Source: Ophiosphaerella korrae (Eukaryota; Ascomycota; Dothideomycetes; Pleosporales; Phaeosphaeriaceae). From it: 64,000 nucleotides of DNA. The DNA lies in the NCBI GenBank assembly GCA_028456385.1, contig JALNQF010000229.1:1-64000 (forward strand). Direction: 5' to 3'. A program made the translations under genes and the position numbers. Every line of letters starts with the position of its first letter. The first letter of the stretch is position 1. This document shows, one piece after another, positions 1-10,903 of this stretch. The notes beneath the pieces are model-generated. The model was not told the DNA's origin. It did no database searches and was given only the letters and a program-made list of their open reading frames with translations.

Positions 1-325
1 ACTACTACCAGCAGTAAAAAGTATCCTATCATCCTAGAACATGTTAAAATCACGTTTAGATAACGTTTCATTCGTTTATACCTAGTCACTACTACTATTA
101 TTGCTGCTAGTTGGGTATATAGGCGAAGCAAACTTATCACCAATTTCGAAACTTAGGTTAATATCAGTGGAAGTTAGTTACTAAATGCTAAATGGGTTGT
201 ATAGCATAAATGAGCTATTGAGTTGATCTATTGTTAGAGAAAAGTTCATCTGACTATAAACTTTCGTTCAGTTGAGATGAGAATTTTATTTTTCAGCTGA
301 AAGCGGTTAATATGCCTGTTGTGGT
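1..325. other. AT-rich non-coding flank upstream of the PKS
   Basis: No open frame of useful length and no ketosynthase motif is visible on either strand. The base composition is clearly more AT-rich than the PKS sequence that follows, so the junction at about 326-360 is abrupt. It could be the inner end of a degraded repeat that truncated the PKS. Less likely it is a long intron, because an AG acceptor-like site occurs at 356-357. The window edge prevents a decision. Confidence 0.5.
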
Positions 326-3300
326 TTGGCGCCATCTCAACCGAGGCAAATCCATAGTCAGTTGACCTGCTGCCTCCGACGCGACCCCCTGTCGTGTCGC
401 GGCTACATGGTCTGCACCGGACTAGGCGAATTCCAGACAAGCGCGCTCCGGACGCGGCCCCGATTGCCGCGCCGTACCGTCTTCGTCTTCACCGGCCAGG
501 GCGCCCAGGCTCCACAGATGGGCCGGGCGTTGCTGGAGACGCAGCACGTGTTCCGCGACACAATCCGCCGCCTTGATGCTTTCCTGGGCACGTTGCACAG
601 CTCGCCGCCCTCGTGGACGATTGAAGAGGAGCTGCGCAGGCCAGCCGGCAGCAGCCGGGTGATGCAGACCCAGTACTCGTTGCCATGCACCACCGCTGTC
701 CAGATCGCCCTTGTTGACGTGCTGCGGCACTGGGGCGTGCGGCCCGGTGCCGTCGTTGGCCATTCGAGCGGCGAGATTGCCGGCGCCTATGCGGCTGGTG
801 CGATCACAGCCGAGGCGGCCATGGCCATTGCCTATTACCGCGGACAGGCGCCGGCGACACAGGCCGGCGGCATGGCAGCAATTGGCCTTGGCCATGATGA
901 GGCTCGCCGTTTTCTCCACCCTGGCGCGGTGGTGGCCTGTGAGAACAGCCCGCACAGCTCCACCATCTCGGGCGACCGTACGGCGGTGGAAGCTGTAATT
1001 CAGAGCGTCAGCCAGCAGCGGCCCGGTGTGCTGGCCCGCATGCTCAAAGTCGAGAGTGCTCTCCACTCCCACCATATGGTCCCATATGGGCCAACGTACG
1101 AGGCTCTGCTTCGCCCTTATCTCCTCCATGCCAGTGCCCCGTCCATTCCATTTTATTCCGCCGTGACTGGTGGCCTGGTCGACGGGAATGCGCTGGGGCC
1201 AGAGTATTGGCATCGTAGTTTCGTTCAGCCCGTCCGATTCTGGTCGGCTGTCGAGAGTCTGATGCGTGGAGGACTCCCCGATGCCAGTAATCTGTTCATT
1301 GAGATTGGCCCACACCCGGCTCTGCAAGGTCCTCTCAATCAGATCCTACGAGAAATGCCCAAGGCGCATACAGTCTACTTACCCACGCTGAACCGAGACG
1401 ACCAGGCCGATGTCGCCCTCCTTCGTACTGCGGGAGAACTCTTTACTCAGCAAACCGATATTGACCTGACACGTGTTGTGACTCCTGCCCGTGTTCTCTG
1501 CGACTTCCCCTCGTATCCCTGGCTGCACGAAACATACATCAACCACCCTCCAAATGCGCAAGCCTACAAGCACCGCAAGTACCCGCGCCACCCCCTTTTG
1601 GGCTCTCGCGTCTTGGAAGGAAACGACATCGAGCCAGCCTGGCGCAACCTCCTCCATGTGCACGACGTACCCTGGCTGACTGATCATGTCGTCACAGGCC
1701 AGGTCGTGTATCCAGGGGCCGCCTACATTGCTATGATTGGCGAGGCCATTCGTCAGACATCAGCTGGTGTTGATGCCTACACTATGCATGACTTTCGCCT
1801 CACCGCACCACTCGTGCTAAACGAGGATAAGGCCGCCGAGCTACAGACCCGCTTAGTGCCACATCATGTAGACTCTGAAAACGCTAAATGGTATGAGTTC
1901 AAAATCATGTCTAGTGACGGAATCGCCTGGTCAAGCCACTGTACAGGAATTATCCGATCAGGCGCCACTGCACAAGAACTTCCGATCCACGCTCCACTCC
2001 CGCGACACGTGCCAACAACAGGATGGTACGAGACAGCCAAGGCAATTGGCCTGAACTATGGAACCGCATTCCAGGCTCTGGACGAAATCACTGCAGGTAC
2101 GGTAGAGTGGCAGGCTAGAGCGAGCGTCATTGGCTTCGATGACACTACTCGCTACGCTGCACACCCTGTTCTTATGGATCAATGCTTCCAAATCGGCCTC
2201 GTTGCCCGATGCCAAGGATTGCGACGCCATTTCACAAGCCTTTATATTCCCACATCAATCGAGAAACTCGTCGTCTGGGGCGCACTGGGCGATGACCTGC
2301 ATGCGTTCTCTAATGCTACTGCTTGTGATGGTGGCTTTGTGAGCGAGATTGTTGTCACAAGTTCTAATGGCAACCCCGAAGTATATATGCAAGGCGCTGG
2401 ATATTCCGAATTGCCAATAGCTCAGCCCGATAAAGATCGTAAACTTGCGTCTTACCTCGATTGGGTTACTGATATCGACTTTGTGGACACAGCGGAGCAG
2501 GTAGCGCGTTTGTCGTTACATGAGCTTGTTGCACTAATTGCACTTAAGACACCAGCTCTAAAAGTCTTGGAACTAGCCTCCGGCGGAGACGATGTCACTA
2601 GAGTGGCCTTAAGTGCAATGGAGTTGCGGGGTGCTGAGCGGCTATACTCAAAGTATACCTATGGAAGTATATCTACCAAAGGGAAAGAAATGGCTGAGAA
2701 AGAACTGGCAGATATCGAGGCTATCGATTTCTTGCACATGGCTCTAGGTAGTTGTGAGCAAGAAGACGAAATTTCGGTTGGTGATTTCGGTCTAGTTATT
2801 GTAGATTCAAATGTAAGCCTGCCACCTCACCCCGATATAAGCGGATCAAGCTAACTCGTTTTAGGTCTTAGCGCAGGTAGAGAACCTCGGTAATGCCCTA
2901 AATAGGATTAAGAAGATGATAAATGCTCATGGAAGGGTCCTTCTACATAGTGTACCAATCGGTAAGCGATGCACTTACATCTGGGATTATTGAACATAAG
3001 AAACTAATAAGCAGCAAGGCTTGCAGGAAAGTATTCGTAAAGCAGGGTTCTCAGTCACCCCTCGCGGCGCTATCTCCTCCGGTATTTTACTAGCACAAAT
3101 CGCCAGTCCAACAACAGAAGTTGTACAGCAAAAGGTCACCCTCCTAGTGCAGGACCCCGACCACCCAATAACTCAATCGATCCAAAATTCTTTTCGAGCT
3201 CGTGGCATTGAAACCGACATCTGTTCCGACATTTGCGCCCTTGGAGATGGGGATCGGGGCAATGTAATCTCACTGCTTGATCTCCAAGGCCAGTCGTGCA

Positions 3301-4926
3301 TCTACACGGCTGAAAAAAATAGCTTTGGACCACTAATAGGCAGCCTTTGCACCTTCAAAGGTTCTTTACTTTGGCTCCTGCCAACGATGCAAACCTCGTG
3401 CACTGATCCATGCCCCTCCATGATGCTTGGACTGGCTCGGACCATACGCGCCGAGCACAAAACCGACATAAACATTGTTGAGGTTAATGTCTCAACAGTG
3501 ACTACCGAGGCCAACCTCGATGCCTTGTTCAAAGTCCTGCAGGTAGTCTCAGGGCGAAAGCATGCAGAGGGCTTGCAGCACATAGACCTAGACTACGAAT
3601 TCACTATTGAAGCAGGCGGGACAATTAAGGTGCCACGAATGCGCTGGTCCTCAATTCGAAGTGAGATTGCAGATTGTGGCTTGACAATGACGAGCTCTGG
3701 TTCTCTGTTTTCTCCAGCTGCGCCTAGATTTCGTTCTGACGCCTCATATCTTCTTGTGGGCGGGTTGGGTGGTCTCGGCCAAGCGATATCTACGTGGATG
3801 GTTGAGGAGGGTGCACGAAATTTGGTTTATCTGTCTCGCAGCGCTGGCAGTAGCGATACTAAAGCATTCTTAGCGGAGCTTGAAAGTCAAGACTGTTCGG
3901 TGACGATCGTCACTGGGAGTGTAAGCAACCCTGAGGATGTTACCAGGGCAGTTCAGCTTGCGCCTAAGCCTGTTGTAGGCGTGATGCAAATGTCGATGGT
4001 TCTCAAGGTACGTTATAACTTCCAATGCGCTAGACTGCCAATGTACGTCAAGCTAACCTTCTCAGGATGCTCCTGTCGACCAAATGGCTTTTTCTGAATG
4101 GGACGCTTGTGTGAAGCCAAAAGTCCAAGGCACATGGAACCTCCACAACGCACTTCTGGGTATACCTCTTGACTTTTTTGTCTTGTTCTCGTCCATCAAC
4201 GGCGTCACCGGCCAACACGGACAGGCCAATTACACAGCTGCCAATGCTTTCCTTGATGCTTTTGTCCGGTATCGCCACGGCAAAAACTTGGCTGCATCAG
4301 TAATAGATATCGGTGTCATGGGTGAGATTGGCGTCGTGGCGCAAGACGAGCGGCTCGCAAATCAATTCCGCAGAGCGGGCTACTCGATCCTCGGAGAGCA
4401 AGACCTACTGGATGGTTTGGCCATTGCCATCTCCAATTCATATCCACAGCTGCCATCTTTCTCATCCAGCAAGGGCCAGCTGTGTCTAGGATTGTGGTCC
4501 GAACTGCCACTAGCAGACCCCACCAATCGCGTAATCTGGAAGAGAGATGCGCGCATGTCCATTGCGCACTGCTTTTCTAGCACTACAGCTAGCGGCGCAG
4601 GAAAATCGGAGAGCGGTGACGACGAGGTGAACGAGCTGGTGGAGTTGTTCAGGCTACATCCAGAGAAGATGAAGGATGACAAGACTGTGGCCAGACTAGC
4701 CACTGCTCTTGGAAAGGCTTTGTTTACATTGCTTGTGCGCCCTGTAGAAGATCTCATGATTACAGAAAGCCTTGAGTCGGTGGGTTTGGATTCGCTGGTC
4801 GCGATTGAGTTGCTCTCTTGGATTCAGCGATCGTTTCATGTCGCGCTGACGACGTTGGAGATTCGACAGTGTTCTTCACTTGTGCATTTGGCTCAGAAGT
4901 TGGTTGACCGGCGCATACAACAGTAA
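326..4926 (+). CDS. Reducing polyketide synthase without a KS domain in the window (AT-DH-psiMT-KR-ACP)
   Basis: Iterative type I PKS region. Four exons join in frame: 326-2812, 2865-2961, 3019-4007 and 4066-4926. The introns are 52-58 bp. The acyltransferase starts near 467 (GQGAQ) with the catalytic serine in GHSSGE near 765. A dehydratase follows at about 1590-2440, with its His in PWLTDHVV and its Asp in HPVLMDQ. A short degenerate methyltransferase-like stretch (LKVLELASGGDD in place of a canonical GxGxG) spans about 2455-2961. A KR-type region (LLVGGLGGLGQ near 3755) comes next, and the carrier domain (VGLDSLVAIEL near 4780) ends the protein. No enoylreductase is present. Residues just before the AT resemble the KS-AT linker in frame, so a KS was once, or still is, upstream; none lies in the window. 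No true ATG is evident at the 5' end. Either the gene is truncated or its KS exon is outside the window. Domain calls are firm; function is doubtful. Confidence 0.85.
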
Positions 4927-5340
4927 AATAGCTAAAAAAAAAAAAAAAAAAAAAGACCAGTGGGTGGATTGGTGAATATGCAAATTGTTGTGGCCTTGGG
5001 TGGCATGTCACTGGTTTCATTGTTTGGTCCCATGACATTCTAGATGCGTAGGCACTACTTGATCGTAGATTACCAAGATTACTTTTGCCAGTCCTAAAAC
5101 ACTTCACATCATTACTAGCGCGATAGCCTCGAAGATTTGAGAGTCTTCACACTACACATCCTCAAGTAACGTATAAAGGTTAGAGTATCTTGTACGAAAG
5201 AGCGGCTTCATATGTTGTAGGAGTTGACGCTACTAGGTAGATGCTAGGAACCTGCTCTCCAGCCAAACCTAGCAATGCATACGACACAAGAGCATGTATG
5301 AGGCATCTCTTTCCAGCTAGGTGCTTTGTCGGTACATATT
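4927..5340. other. Intergenic region between convergent PKS and DMT genes, with a poly-A run
   Basis: A run of 21 A residues lies at 4934-4954, just after the PKS stop codon. The rest is non-coding on both strands as far as can be seen, and serves as the 3' flank of both convergent genes. Confidence 0.6.
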
Positions 5341-6611
5341 TCATCCCCCTAGATCCCATGGAATGACAAAACTCCTGTCATCCGGACCCTGCTCTCTGGT
5401 AAATGTCTCTTCTATAAACCTATCCATCTCTTGAAGATTGTACGCTCCGAGCATGGTATCTTCTTGTTTCTCTGACTTCCTGTTTTGTCTGATCGAGACA
5501 CCGACGGTGCTCAGAATGATGATCAGGGCGCCAACAAGGGACGTGAAACCAGGAATCTTTCTCTATACTGTCCAATCAAAAAGCAAAGCCAACAAAGGCT
5601 GGACGTATATAGTTTGCGTTGCCCGAGAGGTACGGTCGAGAGACAGTCCCGTGGAGAGCAAATATTCCTTGGGTTGTTTATCAGCTAAAGAAAATAAGGG
5701 GGTTAGAAGCGAAGGTGGAAGTACCATAGTAAAGCCTAAAAGACCTATCAAGATGTTTAGGGCCCATCTGAATAACCCTATTGTCGGGTTGATCGTGCTC
5801 CCGGGTGCTATGGTTACAAGCAGAAATGTCGAGGTTACTGCAAAGACGGCAAAGATGAAATATTTTACCGTTACGAGTGGATGAAGTTCCGTTCCGATTA
5901 AACGAACACAAACATAGGAGACCTTAGGACTTTCGGTCAGCGAGGTTTGCCCCTTAGTTGTAGTGATCACTGCTTACACTGCCTCCGCTTACTCCAATAA
6001 GTGCGAACACGGCCCCAATCGCTTGCTTCCCCGTGGCCAATTCGTCTGTTGGATTTGAAAAAACTCTAGGTTGGATAATGAGTATTGCCCCGACGAAACA
6101 ACACACGACCGCGGATATGTCTGTAAGCTCAAAGGATGTACTGCGGATACAGCCCATGATGAAGCATGCTATCATCGGGGCTAGAAGGTTCAATACAGTA
6201 GCCTCTGTTAATGGCATGTATAGCAAAGAATCTACCAAGGGTAATTAGGTCGTGCTTTCTAAGGGTCACAACGCAGAGATGGTCAGACTAACAATAGAAA
6301 CCAATAACACCGCACACGCCTGCGAGTGATCTTAAAACAAGAAGGAATCGCAATCGACTTCGATTAGGAGATTCGCTATGCAGCTCAGTATCACCGTCTG
6401 CTTGTAGCATAGGGAGCACTAGTGTGCACAATATCCCGCCAACAAATGTGCGAGTGTGCAAGACCTGCAACGGACTGAGAATATTTCCATCCGATTCTAA
6501 ATGTTTGGCAGTGGCATTGACAAGGGTGGCGAACAACTGAGAGGCACCCACGCAAATGGCAGCCTTGTTGGTGAGCCAAAATGCCTTGATGGCTTGTTCT
6601 TTTCGAGGCAT
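5341..6611 (-). pseudogene. DMT/EamA-family membrane transporter with an in-frame TAG
   Basis: Drug/metabolite-transporter-type protein of about 384 residues with two EamA-like halves and roughly ten hydrophobic segments; a likely exporter of the cluster product. Exons on the minus strand are 6611-6293, 6231-5978 and 5922-5341. The joins restore a continuous frame: donor GTTAGT with acceptor TAG, then donor GTAAGC with acceptor AAG. The second half has YVQPLLALLFDW followed by TV. A TAG (5563-5565, codon 311) follows, and the same frame then continues with RKIPGFTSLVGALIIIL and a cytosolic tail to TGA at 5341-5343. Family members commonly carry a Trp or other aromatic residue where the TAG sits, so TGG to TAG is likely. 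No intron can remove it. The gene shares a 284-bp divergent promoter with the MFS gene. It is truncated unless the stop is corrected at the RNA level. Confidence 0.75.
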
Positions 6612-6895
6612 ACTATAATTGGCTTGAGACTGATAGTGGTTGGTAAAAGGAAAATAGTATGGAAAAACAATAGAGAATACATCGGTGCAGTGCTTGCGGG
6701 GGGAGATGGATTACGGACTTTGTGAGACAGCTACCACCAATGAGATAGCCGAAGCAATCCGGTTGGATCCAGGCTAGGTAAAGGTCGTCCCTCCAACGGA
6801 CCGAAGCGCCAGCGTTCCGACTCACGTTGGGTATTAACTATCTAGTTAACTACCCTAATTGCCCAAAACGTCAAACACAGATAAACTCCATCATT
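6612..6895. promoter_or_regulatory. Divergent promoter between the DMT and MFS transporter genes
   Basis: This 284-bp region separates two outward-facing transporter genes and probably serves both. It contains one copy of the CCGGAT hexamer (as ATCCGG at 6757-6762) that recurs in other cluster promoters. It also has the decamer GCGTTCCGAC at 6812-6821, which occurs again in the esterase/ferric-reductase promoter. No TATA box stands out. Confidence 0.5.
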
Positions 6896-8573
6896 ATGGA
6901 AACTCCAGTTACATGGCCGTCGCTACCGCACAAGGATCAGCTCTTTGTGCTTATCCTTGCGAGATTTTGCGAGCCTCTAGTTCGCACATCGATTGTGGTA
7001 AGTTTTCAAAAATCCGCGTCAGGCATTGCTAACGATGTGGGAAAAAGTCGTACATATACTACCAACTGAAATCTTTTAATCCAGATTTGCCACCTGCAAA
7101 GATAGTTGAGCAAGCGGCTATATTGCAAACCATATTCACTAGCTGCCAGTGTGTAACGGCTCTGATGTGGGGTAGATTATCCGACTCGCCTCGAGGAGGC
7201 AGAAAATTGGTGCTCACTATTGGGCTAGGAGGGTCAAGTGAGTTTCTTTATCGCGCATAAGATTACTGAAACTGAATTTGTAGTGCTGAGCAGCGTCGCT
7301 TTTGGTTTTACGCGCAGTTTCACCCAGGCTGCGATTGTGCGTGCTATCGAAGGGTCGGTTAATGGAAACGTTGCAGTAATCAGAACGATGGTGTCCGAGG
7401 TTGTTGAGGATAAACGGTAAGCGTAGCTGTCCGCCCAAGTCATCTCGTTTGTGATGGATCTGACAAATGAAAAAATCAGCCACCGGCAACGTGCATTCTT
7501 GCTGATGCCAATGGCATTCAATGTCGCAGTTGTAATTGGGCCCGTTTTGGCTAGTTTCATGGTAGATTCCTCCGATTCAACACCACACACTTCATTGAGT
7601 CGGTATCCCTTTGCCAAACCAGCTCTGCTCAATGGAGCTATCCTTTTACTGGCGTTAGTTTTGGTAATTCTTCGACTGAGAGAGGTATGTAGACTAAATG
7701 GCTAAGTAAAGAATACAGGATGCTGATAGATGTAATGCCTAGACTCTTAAGTCCCTCCGCCACAGACACGACCTGGGGCTACATTTCGCCCAGAATCTTG
7801 CGAGTTTGATTCCTGGAACCAAGAATAGGGCCGGGTATGTAGAAGTGGCCCGTGATGGTCTTGATGAGGAAGAAAGCGAAATGTTATTGGAGCCATTGGA
7901 TTCCCAGATTCGTACCCAAGACTATGTCGAACCTCCTACGCTGCCTCTTCGTCGCATGTTCACCCTGAATCTTTGCCTCACGATTATCTGCCATGGCATT
8001 CTTGAGGGCCATATTGGAGCATACAACACATTGTGGCCTAGTTTCCTTAGTATGCCAGTCGGCATCTCGCAAACCAGCATAGCGAAAAGATCATTGGTGT
8101 TTTCAGGCGGGTTGGGGATGCCAGTCAAGTATGTCGCCATTTCAATGGCCTTACTAGGAATAATCGGGATACCTGTACAGGTCTTTGGGTACCCTCGATT
8201 GTCTCAGAGATTTGGCACACTTAAGCTGTGGCGCACGTTCCTGTTCGGGTTTCCTTTTTCATATTTTATCACGCCATTTGCAGTACTGGTACAGTCCAGG
8301 TCACTAACCCAAACCCACAAGGGTGGCATCGCAGTCTGGCTGATCATTACTATCGTCCAGGCATTGTCGGTTGTCTCCGGAACTTCTCAGTCTATCAGTC
8401 CAACGTTGGGCGGTACAATTCTTGGATACAGCTCAGGGCATGATATGACACAATTGGCATGGTGGCTAATGGGCGCAGTTGCCCTGATTGGATGCGGACT
8501 GAGTTTCTTCGTCAGGGAAGGCAACGGGCATGAAATATGGCTACCTGGGGACGAAGAAGACCAATTCTCGTGA
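6896..8573 (+). CDS. MFS transporter
   Basis: Major facilitator superfamily permease, probably an exporter in the plasma or vacuolar membrane. Five exons are inferred: 6896-6997, 7048-7237, 7284-7416, 7480-7684 and 7743-8573. They give 486 residues with every join in frame. The loop 2-3 signature is GRLSDSPRGGRKLVL, and the helix 4-5 region reads GNVAVIRTMVSEVVEDKRHQRAF, a pattern seen in fungal DHA-type transporters related to yeast YCR023C. The fourth intron is taken to end at 7742 because the earlier AG at 7718 would leave an in-frame TAG. A long cytosolic loop near residues 220-270 separates the two six-helix halves. The ATG at 6896 is chosen because it opens just before the first helix. 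No disabling mutation is visible. The substrate is unknown; the position inside the cluster suggests product efflux. Confidence 0.85.
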
Positions 8574-9009
8574 GCCGAAATGCTTCTTACTTGTTGAGAA
8601 GAATTGCAATATAGAACCTTTGTAAAGGAGATCTATCATACTATGATATCTCGATACCAAATTATAAATAACTGGAAAGGTTGTGGGTACTACCCTGTAT
8701 AATGCTCGATCACAGTATTATACGAAGTAGCCTTTTCTAGAATGTCAGAGTCGGTATTCTGATTAAATTTTTTTATTTACATTTAAATTTAGAAATTTAG
8801 TGGCGGGAGTAACCTATGATTTCACAATGTACCGACGTTGGAAGCGCTTTATTTGTTGTAAATTGAGCATGTATGAAAACTTCACTCAGACTTTTGATTA
8901 GTTTCCACAGATATGTATTCATTCCCGGAAGTATCCAAAATCTATCTGGTACGGAAAATCAGAATTTGATGGATTTCTAAATAGATTAAGTCCGAGCTGA
9001 CATCAAATC
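8574..9009. other. Intergenic region between convergent MFS and esterase genes
   Basis: AT-rich, with T/A-rich strings around 8765-8800. No coding frame, RNA gene or repeat is recognised; it holds the 3' ends of both convergent genes. Confidence 0.6.
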
Positions 9010-10610
9010 TTATGGTGGCAGAGGTACGCCTTCTCTTGGCATGATACCATCGCAAGGCCTTTCCAACCTTTCAATAGAAATCGGCTGCGAGATAATTTGT
9101 TCCCACCCTATTAGAATCCCTTCGCCATCCGGGTGATACGGCTGCCACCCCATTTCAGTTAAACCGTTTATTGGGTCTTCCGCAAAGGCTATCCAGTAGT
9201 CTTGCATCTGCTCCGAAACCTGAATCCCAAACGGACTTGAAGACCCTCGCGCGGTTCCATGTGTTCCAAAGACCAAAGGCAGCTCTGAACCGTGGTAAGC
9301 GCCTTGCCACCACTGCGGTGCTATGTTGCTGAAATTCCCACCATAAAGGTAGCGGAATGTGACTGCATTGCTAGAATAACGATCCTTGGTCGTTTGGGTT
9401 ACTGGACAGAGAAATATCCTCAGGGACTTTGCGTCCGCAAGGGTCTGGTTTGGTCCATATTCTCGATTGTAAGGAAGAGTATGCGCTCCTTCCTGAGTAT
9501 TGGTTCCGATGATAGCTGGCTTCTTGGAAAAATTACCGGCGATTATTCGAGCGGTTGTATTTGCGAATCTTGTCATGTTATCAACGATAGGACCGAACGA
9601 TAAGGCAGTTGCAGATCCAACATCGCTCTGAGTTTCCATAAATGCTACAATATCTTCGGATTTGACATTTCTCAAGCAAGTTATTTCATCACGCGCTTTT
9701 TCGGTATTACAGCCAAAGTGGCGGGCAACAAACGTGAAGTTGCTATGTGTAGTATCAGCAGATGCTACGTTGACGGGTACAAGAGGCATTGAGGAAGTCC
9801 CAGAATCCATAGTTAGGCTGGAGACAATTGGGTCATCTGGGTATGCAAGGTTGTAACTGTCGACTGAAAATGCCCCAGCTGATTGACCCCATAGGGTTAT
9901 ACGAGAGGTATCCCCACCAAAATTAGCAATGTTCGTTCGAACCCATTCGAGACCAAGTCGCTGGTCTAGAAACCCGAGGTTCTGTTTATCTTCGTCTAGT
10001 CCTCTTGCATTGGGAAATCCGAAGATATTGAGGCGGTAGCTAAACTGTGATGAGTTACTCCAGGAACCGAGTGTAGGTCCTCCATGACTTACTTTACCCC
10101 GACCACAATATGCTTCTGGCTTCTTTCAACCCATCGACTTGGATTTTGATACTCAATACTCCCACTTCCTGTCTGGAAGCTTCCTCCATGTAGCCAGACA
10201 AACACTGGTAGCAGTCCGGAACGATGCCTAGGCTTCCGGGGTGCCCAAATGTTGATGGAAAGACAATCTTCTCCGGTTGTGTTTTCCGGAAATAAGAATT
10301 CAGGAGCATCAGTAAGGGCAATCTCGAATGACTTTTCTCTATACTGTGGGCATCCTTTTCCAAATCTAGTTGCGTCCACCTTAGTTTCTCTTGATTTTGG
10401 GATCGGTGGAAGCCATCTGCGCTCTCGTACCGGGCTCTCTGCGAATGGAATACCAAGAAACTGTGCGACTCGTGGTGTTGAACGATCAATCATTCCCTCG
10501 GCCAGACCTGAACTAGTCTCAATGGAAGGGTTAGAGTTTGCACTATTGTATCGCAGTTGAAGTAAGGCAACGAAGGTTACCAAAACGAGGATGGCTAGGG
10601 TCAGACCCAT
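9010..10610 (-). CDS. Type-B carboxylesterase, membrane-anchored or secreted
   Basis: Alpha/beta-hydrolase of the carboxylesterase type-B family, 515 residues. Two exons, 10610-10098 and 10044-9010, with a 53-bp intron removed in phase 0 to give FSYRLNIFGFP. An N-terminal hydrophobic segment (residues 3-19) is a signal peptide or signal anchor. The oxyanion region reads VFVWLHGGSF, and GEDCLSINIW is the family's second signature. The catalytic serine lies in WGQSAGA (near 9890). The acidic residue is probably in GTNTQEG and the histidine in YHGSELPLVFGTH. The gene is complete. It is divergent from the ferric-reductase-like gene and shares its promoter. Its role could be ester hydrolysis, or transesterification of the cluster product; the substrate cannot be read from sequence. 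Confidence 0.88.
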
Positions 10611-10903
10611 AATAGGAAATCATCTACTGCCAATGAGAGTTCTGGTTCTATTTTCCAAAAGTCATTGACAGTATTATAGGCGCAAGTAGGACCAAATGCG
10701 AAGCCTGAATGCAGGCCTCAGCTGTTTCGGCGAATCAGGTGACGGCGCACTTTCTATAGCCGGCGTTCCGACGGATATGTCCAACCACGTAGTTTCCCGA
10801 ATCGTTCTACCGAAATGTACCTGCTTCAACAGCGGTCAATAATCTAGCTTGCCTACAGATACACACCTATCTTTTTAACATTCTTCTCAGGGTTGTTTCA
10901 ACA
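10611..10903. promoter_or_regulatory. Divergent promoter between the esterase and ferric-reductase-like genes
   Basis: A 293-bp gap between outward-facing genes. It contains several CGG triplets, as often bound by fungal Zn2Cys6 regulators. It also contains GCGTTCCGAC at 10763-10772, identical to the decamer in the DMT/MFS divergent promoter. Confidence 0.5.

Noticed and set aside
1..357. A long intron joining a KS exon outside the window to the AT domain
   Set aside because: Not excluded, but only an AG acceptor near 357 is visible and no clear branch site; recorded as an open possibility, not a feature.
422..1327. Long minus-strand open frame of 301 codons
   Set aside because: It is the shadow of the GC-rich AT domain on the plus strand, with no family features of its own.
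4934..4954. Poly-A run as the tail of a retroposed cDNA
   Set aside because: The PKS has introns, and no target duplication flanks the run, so it is a simple homopolymer.
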